Of a DNA stretch of 64,000 bases, positions 44,819 to 53,699 are shown one piece after another. The notes beneath the pieces were generated by a model. It was not told the origin of the DNA. It worked only from the letters and a program-made list of their open reading frames with translations, and did no database searches. The first letter of the stretch is position 1. Each line of letters begins with the position of its first letter. Source of the DNA: Nodularia sp034931045 (GTDB lineage Bacteria > Cyanobacteriota > Cyanobacteriia > Cyanobacteriales > Nostocaceae); NCBI RefSeq assembly GCF_034931045.1, contig NZ_JAYGHH010000015.1:1-64000 (forward strand), read 5' to 3'. The translations under genes were made by a program, and so were the position numbers.

Positions 44819-45154
44819 GTGCAAAAACTACTAATATTGTTATTAGTGACAATTTTTCTATTAATCAATAATTTTAGTTCGTCTGCGATCGCCGCAGAAA
44901 CAAATCATGGCGCAGAAATTTTTAATGTTCATTGTGCCGGGTGTCATATCAATGGTGGTAACATTATCCGCCGTGGTAAAAACTTAAAAAAGTCAGCCCT
45001 AAAAAGATATGAGATGAACACTATAGAGGCAGTTACAGCTATAGTTACCAATGGGAAAAATAATATGTCAGCCTACAAAGACCGTCTGACTCCACAGCAA
45101 ATACAAGAAGTTGCGGCTTATGTTCTCGAACAAGCTGAAGCAGGCTGGCATTAG
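44819..45154 (+). CDS. Cytochrome c6-like protein
   Basis: 111 residues from a GTG. A signal peptide ends AIAA at about residue 26; the heme motif is C39-A-G-C42-H43 and the axial Met is M83 in NNMSAY, where true c6 has NAMPAF. The text NGGNIIRRGKNLKKSALKRY replaces the usual GGRNLVQAQKNLKKDAL. It is 63 bases after the TPR gene and probably cotranscribed. It belongs with the c6-like (c6B/c6C) paralogues of cyanobacteria, whose partners are not well known; a different redox potential from c6 is likely. Confidence 0.88.
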   Translation: MQKLLILLLVTIFLLINNFSSSAIAAETNHGAEIFNVHCAGCHINGGNIIRRGKNLKKSALKRYEMNTIEAVTAIVTNGKNNMSAYKDRLTPQQIQEVAAYVLEQAEAGWH

Positions 45155-45168
45155 ATAGAGCATCATTT

Positions 45169-45669
45169 TCAGCTTAAAGCTTTATTTGCTAACTCTTGCA
45201 TCGCCTCTTCCGTAACGCGACAAATTCGCCACTCATCTAAAATAGCCGCGCCCATACTCCGATAAAAGGCTTGTGCCGACTCATTCCAATCCAATACACT
45301 CCATTCTAAGCGCCCACAGTCGCGTTCTATAGCTATTTGGGCTAATTTAGACAAAAGAGCTTTGCCGATACCTTGACGGCGATATTCTGGCAAAACAAAC
45401 AAGTCTTCCAAATAAATTCCTGGCTTAGTTAGAAAAGTGGAATAATTATGAAAAAACAGGGCAAAACCAACAGCTTGCCCTGCATATTCTGCTAAAATCG
45501 CCTCGACATACTTGGGGGAACCAAATAAATGTTCCTTGAGATCCGAAACATTCCCAGTTACAGCATGAGATAATTTTTCGTAATTAGCTAACCCTTGAAT
45601 TAAATCAAACAATACGTTGCTATCACCTGGTTCAGCAAAACGCAAAATCAAATCGCTACGAGAAATCAT
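45169..45669 (-). CDS. GNAT-family N-acetyltransferase (diamine-type)
   Basis: 166 residues from ATG at 45669. A longer frame to 45711 is rejected because its extra 14 residues come from the repeat TATGGATTATGG. The acetyl-CoA loop is RRQGIGKALL, preceded by YLEDLFVLPEY, and the end AQAFYRSMGAAILDEWRICR resembles spermidine/spermine or thialysine acetyltransferases. The acceptor is unknown. It converges on the c6-like gene with 14 bases between stops. Confidence 0.88.
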   Translation of the reverse strand: MISRSDLILRFAEPGDSNVLFDLIQGLANYEKLSHAVTGNVSDLKEHLFGSPKYVEAILAEYAGQAVGFALFFHNYSTFLTKPGIYLEDLFVLPEYRRQGIGKALLSKLAQIAIERDCGRLEWSVLDWNESAQAFYRSMGAAILDEWRICRVTEEAMQELANKALS

Positions 45670-45835
45670 TAGTCCATAATCCATAATCCACAGTCCATAG
45701 TCTATAGTCAATTGTGTAAAGATTTTGACTAATAATGAATAACTACAGATAGAATTCAGGACTTAGAGAACACCAAAAAGTTAATGACCCAAAACAGTAG
45801 TGGATGGACACAGCCTAAAATAGTGTATTAGGCGT

Positions 45836-45915
45836 AGCTTGGAAGCACAGCGCAACCTTTATTGTGGGCTGGCAACCCATAACAGGCAAGATACCCGTTC
45901 CACAAGAGAAACATA
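45836..45915. repeat. Dispersed element with GGCAAGATACCC text
   Basis: ATTGTGGGCTGGCAACCC, then GGCAAGATACCCGTTCC and ACAAGAGAA. Related pieces occur at 51297-51335 and 55840-55870. It lies in the spacer between the acetyltransferase and sigma genes (45670-46027), where the repeat TCCATAATCC also occurs at 45671-45712. Confidence 0.6.
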
Positions 45916-45962
45916 AAGCACTACTTTAAGCTGGCCACCCCACTAAAAATTGGAGCTTTCAT

Positions 45963-46027
45963 AATTACGAATTACGAATTACGAATTACGAATTACGAAT
46001 TACGAATTACGAATTACGAATTACGAA
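45963..46027. repeat. AATTACG heptamer repeat, nine copies
   Basis: Nine uninterrupted ATTACGA units reach to the stop codon of the sigma factor gene. Confidence 0.95.
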
Positions 46028-47161
46028 TTAAATTAACCATCCCTTCAAACGCTTGGCGATATGAGGACGGCGTAACTTTCTCATAGCTTTACTTTGAATT
46101 TGTCGCACTCGTTCACGGGACAAATTGAACATATTGCCGACTTCTTCTAAGGTACAGGGTTCGCTGGTGGTCAAACCGTAGCGTAAAGAAATTACGTCTT
46201 TTTCCCGTGGAGTTAGTACATCACCCAAGACATCCCAAATCTCCTGGCGCATCATGTTTTCATTCATTTTTGCTTCTGGAGACAAGTTATCCTCATCTTC
46301 TAGCAAATCCATGAGTTCCGTGTCTTCCTCTTTACCCACACGGTGGTTGAGAGAAAGGGCTTGTCGTCTTAGCTGTTGCAATTGGCGCAGTTGTTGGACG
46401 CTAATTTCCAAAGCTTCTGCCATTTCCGCTTCATTGGGATTGCGGCAGAGTTTTTGCTTGAGTTCCCGTTGGGCTTTTTTCAGCTTGTTAAGTTTTTCAA
46501 CAATGTGAATCGGTAAACGGATAGTTCGCGCATCATTGGCGATCGCTCGTGTAATTGCTTGTCTGATCCACCAGTAGGCGTAGGTAGAAAACTTATATCC
46601 TTTATCTGGGTCAAATTTTTCTGTAGCGCGGTTTAAACCCATTGCGCCTTCCTGAATTAAATCCAGAAAAGGTACACCCCTATTCAGGTATCGCTTGGCA
46701 ATTGACACCACTAGTCTAAGGTTAGAGCGAATCATTTTGCGTTTCGCTACTCTACCTTGATATAAGCGACTTTCTAGTTGCTTTTCGGTCATTTCTAGCT
46801 GTCCGGCTACTTGTACCTTAGTGGTTGGCTGTCCCAGTTCTAATTCCAAAGCAGCTTGTACTTCCCTAACTTCCTCTAGAAACCTGACTCGCCGTGCTAA
46901 CTCTACCTCTTCGTCGGGTTTTAACAACGGATAACGCGCCATTTCTTTAAAAAATGCGCCTACAGCATCATCATGCTCGGTTTTATTGTATCCTGAAGGC
47001 CGAGCTGCCGCCATGTGATCCCCATCGCGTTCCTCTGATTCCAGATTTTCGATAATTGGAGGTTCTTCCTCTATCACTGGTTCTAGAAGTTCGAGTGTTT
47101 GTTCTTCATGTTCGGCAGTAGTTTCCAGTATTTCCATTGTTCCCAATTCAGCAATGTTCAT
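46028..47161 (-). CDS. Group 2 RNA polymerase sigma factor
   Basis: 377 residues from the ATG at 47161, chosen over one at 47197 because AAAGGA lies five bases upstream. An acidic N-terminus (about 1-50) precedes region 1.2 (DAVGAFFKEMARYPLLKPDE), region 2 with RSNLRLVVSIAKRYLNRGVP, LDLIQEGAMGLNRATEKFDP and FSTYAYWWIRQAITRAI, region 3 and region 4 with LTPREKDVISLRYGL and LEEVGNMFNLSRERVRQIQS. This is a sigma-70 group 2 factor of the cyanobacterial SigB/C/D/E kind; SigC is my best guess but cannot be told by eye. The stop codon abuts a heptamer repeat. Confidence 0.92.
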   Translation of the reverse strand: MNIAELGTMEILETTAEHEEQTLELLEPVIEEEPPIIENLESEERDGDHMAAARPSGYNKTEHDDAVGAFFKEMARYPLLKPDEEVELARRVRFLEEVREVQAALELELGQPTTKVQVAGQLEMTEKQLESRLYQGRVAKRKMIRSNLRLVVSIAKRYLNRGVPFLDLIQEGAMGLNRATEKFDPDKGYKFSTYAYWWIRQAITRAIANDARTIRLPIHIVEKLNKLKKAQRELKQKLCRNPNEAEMAEALEISVQQLRQLQQLRRQALSLNHRVGKEEDTELMDLLEDEDNLSPEAKMNENMMRQEIWDVLGDVLTPREKDVISLRYGLTTSEPCTLEEVGNMFNLSRERVRQIQSKAMRKLRRPHIAKRLKGWLI

Positions 47162-47989
47162 AGTTTCCTTTAGGGATTTTTGCTTTGTTTGGTACATAAT
47201 TTAGTGACAGCAGCTTGCTTGAAGCTTGGTAGTTTTCCCTAACAAACAAATGCACCCCTTTGTCAGAAAAATACATCTTCTTGCTAATTGCTTATTCATT
47301 AGTGAAAATCAGCCCCTCGCTGTCATTTCTTGGCTCCTGCTAGATAGAACCTCTAACAAATACTGGTTTTTGCACCCAAAAACTATCTTCTCAGGTTCCA
47401 ACAGAGATATTCCTTATTTTTTTCTTAATACCCAAATCTGTCAAATCCCCCCAACCTTTATCCACCTTAACAAATATAAAAAACTCAAGTAAATACCCCC
47501 CTAGCTTAAATCTTTTATAAGTTACATAACTTTTTAAGCGTGATCGGTGAGAAATTATTACAGAAATCATAGTCTTGGTTTGGTTTCGGTGATGCTTTCA
47601 TCAAGCTTTATCAAGGACATGGGTTGACTAGTCTAATTTTCTGAAATAATTTATTTGTATAAAAGCATCTCATATATACAAAGGGTTGAATATCTATCAA
47701 GGGGCTGAAAAGCACTACCTCCTATTTAGTAATTGGTCAGACTATTTTACGAATCACTGGAAAGAGAATTTAATTTTTTATAGCGGACTTTAAACATTTA
47801 TGCCATGTATTGTTAAGACAAAATTGTCTAGTAAATTACATAAAGGGAAACTTATCAAGTATTGTGCAGAACAAAAGTATGATCAAATACATTTTACCCC
47901 CAAAAAATAAAAATATTTCATTATCCTAAGTCAACCGTGAAAAACTAAGTAAAAGTCACAGAAATATTGGTCTATAAGATTGCAGATTC
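47162..47989. other. Divergent spacer between the sigma gene and priA
   Basis: 828 AT-rich bases with no convincing gene, RNA or long repeat. A short open frame at 47226-47492 has no ribosome site and no family signal. Promoters for both genes must lie here. Confidence 0.6.
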
Positions 47990-50509
47990 ATGTATAAAAG
48001 TAACATAATTCTATTGAATTTGGTAGTTGCTGAACCTCAAGAAACTTACCAAACTGAAAACCAAAATCGATGGATTGAAGTATTGGTAGACTGTCCAAGA
48101 ACTACGGGATTATTTACATATCGATTGCCAACTCAGTTAAAAATAAAACCAGGTGATATTTTAAGTGTACCATTTGGGACTCAAAAAGTAGGAGCGATCG
48201 CCATTCGTTTATTGACAGAAGCAAATATTGATCTACCACCAGAAAAAATTAAGGAAGTAGAGGATATAGTCAGTGAAGGCTTCTTCGCCAGTACCTATTG
48301 GGAATTATTAAATCGAGTGGCTGCATATTACTATACGCCTTTAATTCAGGTGATCCGGGTGGCATTACCACCAGGCTTACTGGGGCGATCGCAACGTCGT
48401 ATCCGCTTGCTCCCAGACGCAGAAATAAAAAGACAAATTTCCTCATCTTTAACTTTCCTTAGTCCCGCAGCCCAGCAAGTTTTTCACCTTTTGCAAGCGC
48501 AACCAGCCGGAGATTATAGTTTCACTTATCTACAACAGAAAGTCAAAACAGCCTATAGAGGTGTGCGGGAGTTGTTACAATTTGGATTAGTAGAAAGTTA
48601 TTTAGAACCACCCCGACTAAATCGCCCCAAAAGACAAAAAGCTGTCACCTTGATTGGTGCTATTGATGGTGATTTAACGACTCGTCAACGAGAAATTTTA
48701 GAAGTGTTGCGGCGACGTGGGGGAGAATTATGGCAGAGCGAACTATTGCAAATTTGTCATGCTAGTTCCTCCACCCTGAAGACGATGGCAGAAAAGGGTT
48801 ATATTGTTATCGAAGACAAAGAAGTGCTGCGAACAGAACAGGGAATAGCATTAGCCCCAGATAGCCCCAAAACTTTAAATCCTCACCAAGCAAATGCCTT
48901 GACCACCATACAAGCCCTAAATGGGTTTGCTCAAGTCTTGTTGCATGGAATTACAGGATCAGGCAAAACAGAGGTATATTTACAAGCGATCGCACCCCTA
49001 ATCAATCAAGGTAAATCCGCCCTCGTCTTAGTTCCCGAAATTGGCCTCACCCCCCAGCTAACAGACCGTTTCCGCGCTCGCTTCGGCGGTAAAATCAGCG
49101 TTTATCACAGCGCCCTTTCTGAAGGCGAACGTTACGACACTTGGCGACAAATGCTCACTGGAGAACCTCAAATAGTCATCGGGACTCGTAGCGCCATTTT
49201 TGCCCCTTTGCCCAATTTAGGTTTAATTATCTTAGACGAAGAACACGACAGCAGCTTTAAACAAGATTCGCCCATCCCCACCTACCACGCCCGCACCGTC
49301 GCCCAATGGCGAGCCGAATTAGAAAATTGTCCTTTAATTCTCGGTTCCGCCACCCCTTCATTAGAAAGTTGGGTAAATCTCACCCACACCCCACACCCCA
49401 CTTATTACCTTTCCCTCCCCGAACGCATCAACTCCCGCCCATTACCACCGGTGGAATTAGTTGATATGCGGCTAGAGTTACAGCAGGGAAATCGTTCTAT
49501 ATTTAGTCGGTCGCTACAAGCAGCTTTACAGCAACTACAAGAAAAACAACAACAGGGAATTTTATTTATTCATCGCCGGGGACACAGTACCTTTGTTTCT
49601 TGTCGCAGTTGTGGGTACGTGATGGAATGTCCTCATTGTGATGTGTCGCTATCCTATCACCAGAGTGAAGAAGGTGCGCCGCAATTACTACGCTGTCATT
49701 ACTGTAACTATACGCGTAGCTATGCTTCCCGCGAAGCGGGATCGCATCCTCCCCACTGTCCTGAATGCGGTTCACCTTATCTAAAATTCTTTGGTAGCGG
49801 GACTCAGCGCGTCGCCCAAGAATTAGCAAAACAGTTTCCAGAGTTGAGTTATATTCGTTTTGATAGCGATACCACCCGCAACAAAGGCGCACACCGTCAC
49901 TTACTGACTAGATTTGCTAACGGTGAAGCTCATTTATTAATCGGGACACAAATGATTACTAAAGGTTTAGATTTACCCCAAGTGACGTTGGTAGGAGTGG
50001 TTTCTGCTGATGGTTTGCTGCATTTATCAGATTATCGCGCCAGTGAACGAGCTTTTCAAACATTAACTCAAGTAGCAGGTCGGGCTGGTAGAGGTGATGA
50101 TCCCGGTAGAGTGATTGTGCAGACTTACACCCCTGAACATCCCGTAATTGGGGCGGTAAAACAACATGATTATCAATCTTTTTCCCAAACTGAATTAGAA
50201 GAACGCCAAGCGCTCAATTATCCCCCCTATGGACGGTTAATTTTATTGCGCTTGAGTAGTTTAGATCCCATTCAAGTCCAGAACACAGCGCAAATTATGG
50301 CCACAGCTTTAAGTTCTAGCGAGGGATTTGATATTCTCGGCCCAGCCCCAGCCAGTATTGTGCGGGTAGCTAACCGTTATCGCTGGCAAATTATGCTCAA
50401 GTTTGATCCCGATGCTTTACCAAATTTACCTGATTGGGATGATGTGCGATCGCTTTGTCCTAATTCTGTGAGTTTAACTATTGATGTAGACCCATTAAAC
50501 ATCATGTAA
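47990..50509 (+). CDS. priA: Primosomal helicase PriA
   Basis: 839 residues. The N-terminal DNA-binding part, a winged-helix section (about 228-285), then a superfamily 2 helicase: Walker A GITGSGKT at 320-327, the DEEH box in IILDEEHDSSF, and QVAGRAGRGDDPGRVIVQT. Zinc ligands appear as CRSC, CPHC, CHYC and CPEC. PriA restarts stalled replication forks. Between CHYC and CPEC eight residues, SYASREAG (577-584), are extra compared with the usual spacing, and their DNA is a palindromic repeat (49718-49741). The insertion keeps the frame. The ATG at 47990 is 14 residues before the conserved start and could be downstream. Confidence 0.94.
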   Translation: MYKSNIILLNLVVAEPQETYQTENQNRWIEVLVDCPRTTGLFTYRLPTQLKIKPGDILSVPFGTQKVGAIAIRLLTEANIDLPPEKIKEVEDIVSEGFFASTYWELLNRVAAYYYTPLIQVIRVALPPGLLGRSQRRIRLLPDAEIKRQISSSLTFLSPAAQQVFHLLQAQPAGDYSFTYLQQKVKTAYRGVRELLQFGLVESYLEPPRLNRPKRQKAVTLIGAIDGDLTTRQREILEVLRRRGGELWQSELLQICHASSSTLKTMAEKGYIVIEDKEVLRTEQGIALAPDSPKTLNPHQANALTTIQALNGFAQVLLHGITGSGKTEVYLQAIAPLINQGKSALVLVPEIGLTPQLTDRFRARFGGKISVYHSALSEGERYDTWRQMLTGEPQIVIGTRSAIFAPLPNLGLIILDEEHDSSFKQDSPIPTYHARTVAQWRAELENCPLILGSATPSLESWVNLTHTPHPTYYLSLPERINSRPLPPVELVDMRLELQQGNRSIFSRSLQAALQQLQEKQQQGILFIHRRGHSTFVSCRSCGYVMECPHCDVSLSYHQSEEGAPQLLRCHYCNYTRSYASREAGSHPPHCPECGSPYLKFFGSGTQRVAQELAKQFPELSYIRFDSDTTRNKGAHRHLLTRFANGEAHLLIGTQMITKGLDLPQVTLVGVVSADGLLHLSDYRASERAFQTLTQVAGRAGRGDDPGRVIVQTYTPEHPVIGAVKQHDYQSFSQTELEERQALNYPPYGRLILLRLSSLDPIQVQNTAQIMATALSSSEGFDILGPAPASIVRVANRYRWQIMLKFDPDALPNLPDWDDVRSLCPNSVSLTIDVDPLNIM
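49718..49741 (+). mobile_element. Small palindromic element inserted in frame in priA
   Basis: AGCTATGCT then TCCCGC-GAA-GCGGGA (49727-49741), a perfect 6-bp hairpin with a three-base loop. The 24 bases add eight codons between the third and fourth cysteine pairs of PriA. Related text (AGCTATGCCC plus GCCC-GTGA-GGGC) is in the intergenic element at 14361-14409, so a dispersed palindrome family is likely. Confidence 0.65.
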
Positions 50510-50526
50510 AAATTTAATTTAGTGTA

Positions 50527-50549
50527 GAGATGTAACACTGCTACATCTC
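50527..50549. repeat. Dispersed hairpin repeat GAGATGTA/TACATCTC
   Basis: Perfect 8-bp arms with loop ACACTGC, 17 bases after the priA stop. Hairpins of this GTAGAGA-type are scattered through Nostocales genomes. No T run, so it is not a clear terminator. Confidence 0.6.
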
Positions 50550-50594
50550 CATAACTCAGGATTTCATGAACAATTGACAAATGATGTTTAAATC

Positions 50595-50966
50595 CTAGAT
50601 TGAATCTTCTCCAGTCCATACCTCATTGATGTTAACCATCCAGGGTATACCTCCATTCACTGGAGAACTAACACTAATTTTAGCTTGATTAGCAAATCGT
50701 TTTAACTTATTAGCTAAATAAGGAATAGTCGTCATCAGATGCTGATAGCTTTTGAGATCGTGACAGATCAAAATTAAATTCAGAATACCGCTATTGACTT
50801 TGAAATACCAGTGACAACTAGATAATACAATACGTACTGTACCCTTACAGGCTAAGAAAAAGCTGTTTTTGGTAGCTTCTTCTAGTTGGATTAACCAAAT
50901 CCCACTCAATTGTGTTGTTTGATTGGATGGTAAATCATCAGGAGATAAATATGGTTGATACATCAT
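50595..50966 (-). CDS. Protein of unknown function
   Basis: 123 residues from the ATG at 50966, eight bases after GAGAGTGG; a start 21 bases upstream is possible. No signal peptide or membrane helix. A mixed alpha/beta pattern with LSGIWLIQLEEATKNSFFLA, LSSCHWYFKVNSG and a C-terminal WMVNINEVWTG. I recognise no family; it looks like a conserved cyanobacterial cytosolic protein. It converges on priA. Confidence 0.72.
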   Translation of the reverse strand: MMYQPYLSPDDLPSNQTTQLSGIWLIQLEEATKNSFFLACKGTVRIVLSSCHWYFKVNSGILNLILICHDLKSYQHLMTTIPYLANKLKRFANQAKISVSSPVNGGIPWMVNINEVWTGEDSI

Positions 50967-51847
50967 AGCCACTCTCGTATTATTCAAAAGGATAAAAAAC
51001 TAAAGTCAGCCCTATGAAATTAGGAAAATTACCTAGTACTTTTAATTTAATCTCCGTCCACCCCTTGATAAACTTTATATAATCGACAGTCTCTTATTGC
51101 TAATTTTCCTCATATTTCCTTAGTAATTAATCAATATAACTTCATATTTAGACTACCGATACATTTTTATCGGAAAATGTCTAATTAGTGTTTGCTATAG
51201 GATGTGTTGTTGCACCGCCAAAAACAACTTTAAAAACTCCAGGTCTGTGATGCTGTAGTATACTAAGACAAATAATTTAATTCATAAATACAGCTATTGT
51301 GGGGTAGATATCTTGCCTCTTCCACCAGAAAAAACTAATGCACTATTTTAACTGTGTCAATCCACTACGGATCATTTATGTTTCTTCATAGACATTGAAT
51401 TATTCTCACCTACTTACATAAATATGATGGAAATCAGGAAGCATTATTGAGAGTATCTTGCATCTTGAAATAAATATGCAATATAATTTTTTGCTAACTT
51501 CGAGTTTATTTTACGGACATGAATAATATTTAGTGTAAATATATACAAATTCCGCGTGTTATGTCATAAATGTATCTTAGTTAATATGTATTTAACATTA
51601 GTAAATTTCGGTACTTTATTGTATAACCAAGTCATATTAACAAGTTACATAAAACTAAAATCTCAGTATTTTTGACGGAAAGTTCCAAAAAAATCTGAAA
51701 AATAGTAATAACTGAAAAAACTAAATCGATTGAGGTTATATATAAGAGACATTACCAAACTGCTCATGATTTAATTGCAGAGTAATTCATTTGATATATG
51801 TAATTAATTAGCTTTCTATCATTAAACTTGAACTGAGTACGAAATAG
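50967..51847. other. Long AT-rich region upstream of kdpA
   Basis: 881 bases without a supported gene. A degraded copy of the GGTAGATATCTTGCC-type repeat is at 51297-51335. No kdpF small gene was found before kdpA, and no riboswitch was recognised. The region probably holds the regulated kdp promoter. Confidence 0.6.
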
Positions 51848-53533
51848 ATGGGACAAGGTTTTTTGCAAATCGGCTTAACGCTGTGTATTGTTATAGCAAT
51901 CGTTCCAGTTTTGGGAAAATACATGGCGCGTGTTTTCTTGGGAGAAAGAACATTGCTTGATCCGTTAATGAACCCTATAGAGCGCAGTTTCTTTGTTTTA
52001 GCAGGTGTTTGGAGTAAAGACAGTCAGACTGCTTGGCAGTATATTCAGGCATTATTGTCCAGTAACCTCGTGATGGGGATTTTAGTATACGCAATCATAT
52101 TTTTTCAGCGCTTACTACCCTGGAATCCCAATAACTTTGGTGCGCCTAGCTGGGATATATTGCTGCACACAGTTGTTTCATTTATCACCAATACTGACCA
52201 GCAACATTACACTGGCGAAACCACTTTAAGCTATTTTAGCCAGGTAGCAGCTTTAGGCTTTTTGATGTTCACCTCAGCGGCCACAGGTTTAGCAGTAGGA
52301 ATTGCTTTTATTCGCGGCTTGACAGGCAAAAAACTGGGGAACTTTTACGTTGATCTGACTCGTGCCATTACGAGGATATTACTACCCATCTCAGTGATTG
52401 GAGCGATCGCTTTAGTTTTCTTCGGTGTACCGCAAACATTAGATGCAACCCTGGTGGTACAAACCTTAGAAGGTAGGACGCAATATATTGCCAGAGGGCC
52501 AGTAGCGTCCTTTGAGATGATTAAAATGTTGGGTGATAACGGTGGTGGTTTTTTTGGTGTTAACTCAGCCCACCCCTTTGAAAATCCCAATGGTGCTGCA
52601 AATTTAATCGAAATCATCGCCATGATTGCTATTCCAGCATCCTTAATTTATACCTACGGCATATTTGCTCAAAACATCAAACAGGCCTGGCTAGTATTCT
52701 GGATGGTATTTGCAGTATTTGTGATTCTCATTTGGGTAGCAGTGGGTGGAGAACAACAAGGTAATCCCCTCATCAATGGCACATTGGGATTAGAATTACC
52801 TAATTTAGAGGGTAAAGAAATTAGATTGGGTTGGGTACAAACAGCATTTTGGGCAGTCGTAACTACCGCCACTATGTGCGGTGCGGTGAATGGGATGCAT
52901 GATTCTTTAATGCCATCTGGATTATTTTCAACCTTATCCAACTTATTCCTGCGTGTGATCTGGGGAGGACAAGGAACTGGAACAGCATACCTATTTATTT
53001 ACCTAATTCTGACCGTGTTCTTAACAGGATTACTGGTGGGACGCACCCCAGAATTTCTAGGACGAAAAATTGATCGGCGAGAAATTATCCTTGCCAGTAT
53101 GGTAATGCTGATTCATCCCATTGTAGTTTTAATTCCCAGTGCCATTACATTGGCTTATCCTGTTTCCCTATCTGGAATTACTAACCCTGGATTTCACGGT
53201 ATTTCCCAAGTAGTTTATGAATATGCTTCAGCCGGTGCAAATAATGCTTCTAGTTTACAAGGATTGAACAACAGCACCCTATGGTGGAATTTAAGCACCT
53301 GTTTCAGTATGTTTGCCGGGCGCTATATTCCGATTATTGCCCTTTTGCTATTAGCTGAAGGTATGTCTCGTAAACCAACAATTCCCGAAACATCTATTAC
53401 TCTCAAAACAGATTCATTGTTATTTACCACTGCCACGGCTGGATTAGTAGTGATTCTGGGAATGTTAGCTTTCTTTCCAGTTTTGGCTTTAGGCCCCATT
53501 GCCGAAGGTTTTAAACTAGCTGCCGGTAGTTAG
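51848..53533 (+). CDS. kdpA: Potassium-transporting ATPase subunit KdpA
   Basis: 561 residues, about ten membrane helices. The K+ selectivity loops include TNTDQQHYTGE (first loop), GDNGGGFFGVNSAHPFENP and the later loops around GGEQQGNP and NNASSLQGLNNST. KdpA binds and passes K+ in the high-affinity KdpFABC pump of the plasma membrane, used at low potassium or osmotic stress. Length is normal. A ribosome site is weak. It is the first gene of kdpA-kdpB-kdpC; KdpF is not visible. Confidence 0.96.
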   Translation: MGQGFLQIGLTLCIVIAIVPVLGKYMARVFLGERTLLDPLMNPIERSFFVLAGVWSKDSQTAWQYIQALLSSNLVMGILVYAIIFFQRLLPWNPNNFGAPSWDILLHTVVSFITNTDQQHYTGETTLSYFSQVAALGFLMFTSAATGLAVGIAFIRGLTGKKLGNFYVDLTRAITRILLPISVIGAIALVFFGVPQTLDATLVVQTLEGRTQYIARGPVASFEMIKMLGDNGGGFFGVNSAHPFENPNGAANLIEIIAMIAIPASLIYTYGIFAQNIKQAWLVFWMVFAVFVILIWVAVGGEQQGNPLINGTLGLELPNLEGKEIRLGWVQTAFWAVVTTATMCGAVNGMHDSLMPSGLFSTLSNLFLRVIWGGQGTGTAYLFIYLILTVFLTGLLVGRTPEFLGRKIDRREIILASMVMLIHPIVVLIPSAITLAYPVSLSGITNPGFHGISQVVYEYASAGANNASSLQGLNNSTLWWNLSTCFSMFAGRYIPIIALLLLAEGMSRKPTIPETSITLKTDSLLFTTATAGLVVILGMLAFFPVLALGPIAEGFKLAAGS

Positions 53534-53699
53534 AAGAGGCAGGGGGAGAAGAGGCAGGGGGCAGGGTGCAGGGTGCAGGGGGAAGAAGAAACTTCTCAAT
53601 CCCTATTTCCCAATCCCTATTGCCTAATCCCTATTGCCCAATCACCATTGCCCCATCCCTATTGCCCAATCCCCACCCAATCACCATTCCGCATCTAAA
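53534..53699. repeat. Tandem repeats between kdpA and kdpB
   Basis: GGCAGGG-type heptamers (reversed CCCTGC family) at 53537-53582, then several CCCTATTGCCCAAT units at 53598-53690. The whole spacer of the operon is repeat-made. Confidence 0.88.

Noticed and set aside
45670..45711. N-terminal extension of the acetyltransferase frame
   Set aside because: The extra codons are TATGGATTATGG repeat DNA and the conserved protein begins at the ATG at 45669.
47226..47492. 88-residue open frame upstream of priA
   Set aside because: AT-rich, no ribosome site, no family signal, and it lies in the promoter region of the sigma gene.
50967..51847. Cyclic di-AMP riboswitch before kdpA
   Set aside because: No ydaO-type conserved blocks were found in the upstream region by eye.
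53634..53699. N-terminal extension of KdpB
   Set aside because: It translates tandem CCCTATTGCCCAAT repeats; the KdpB family starts near the ATG at 53700.
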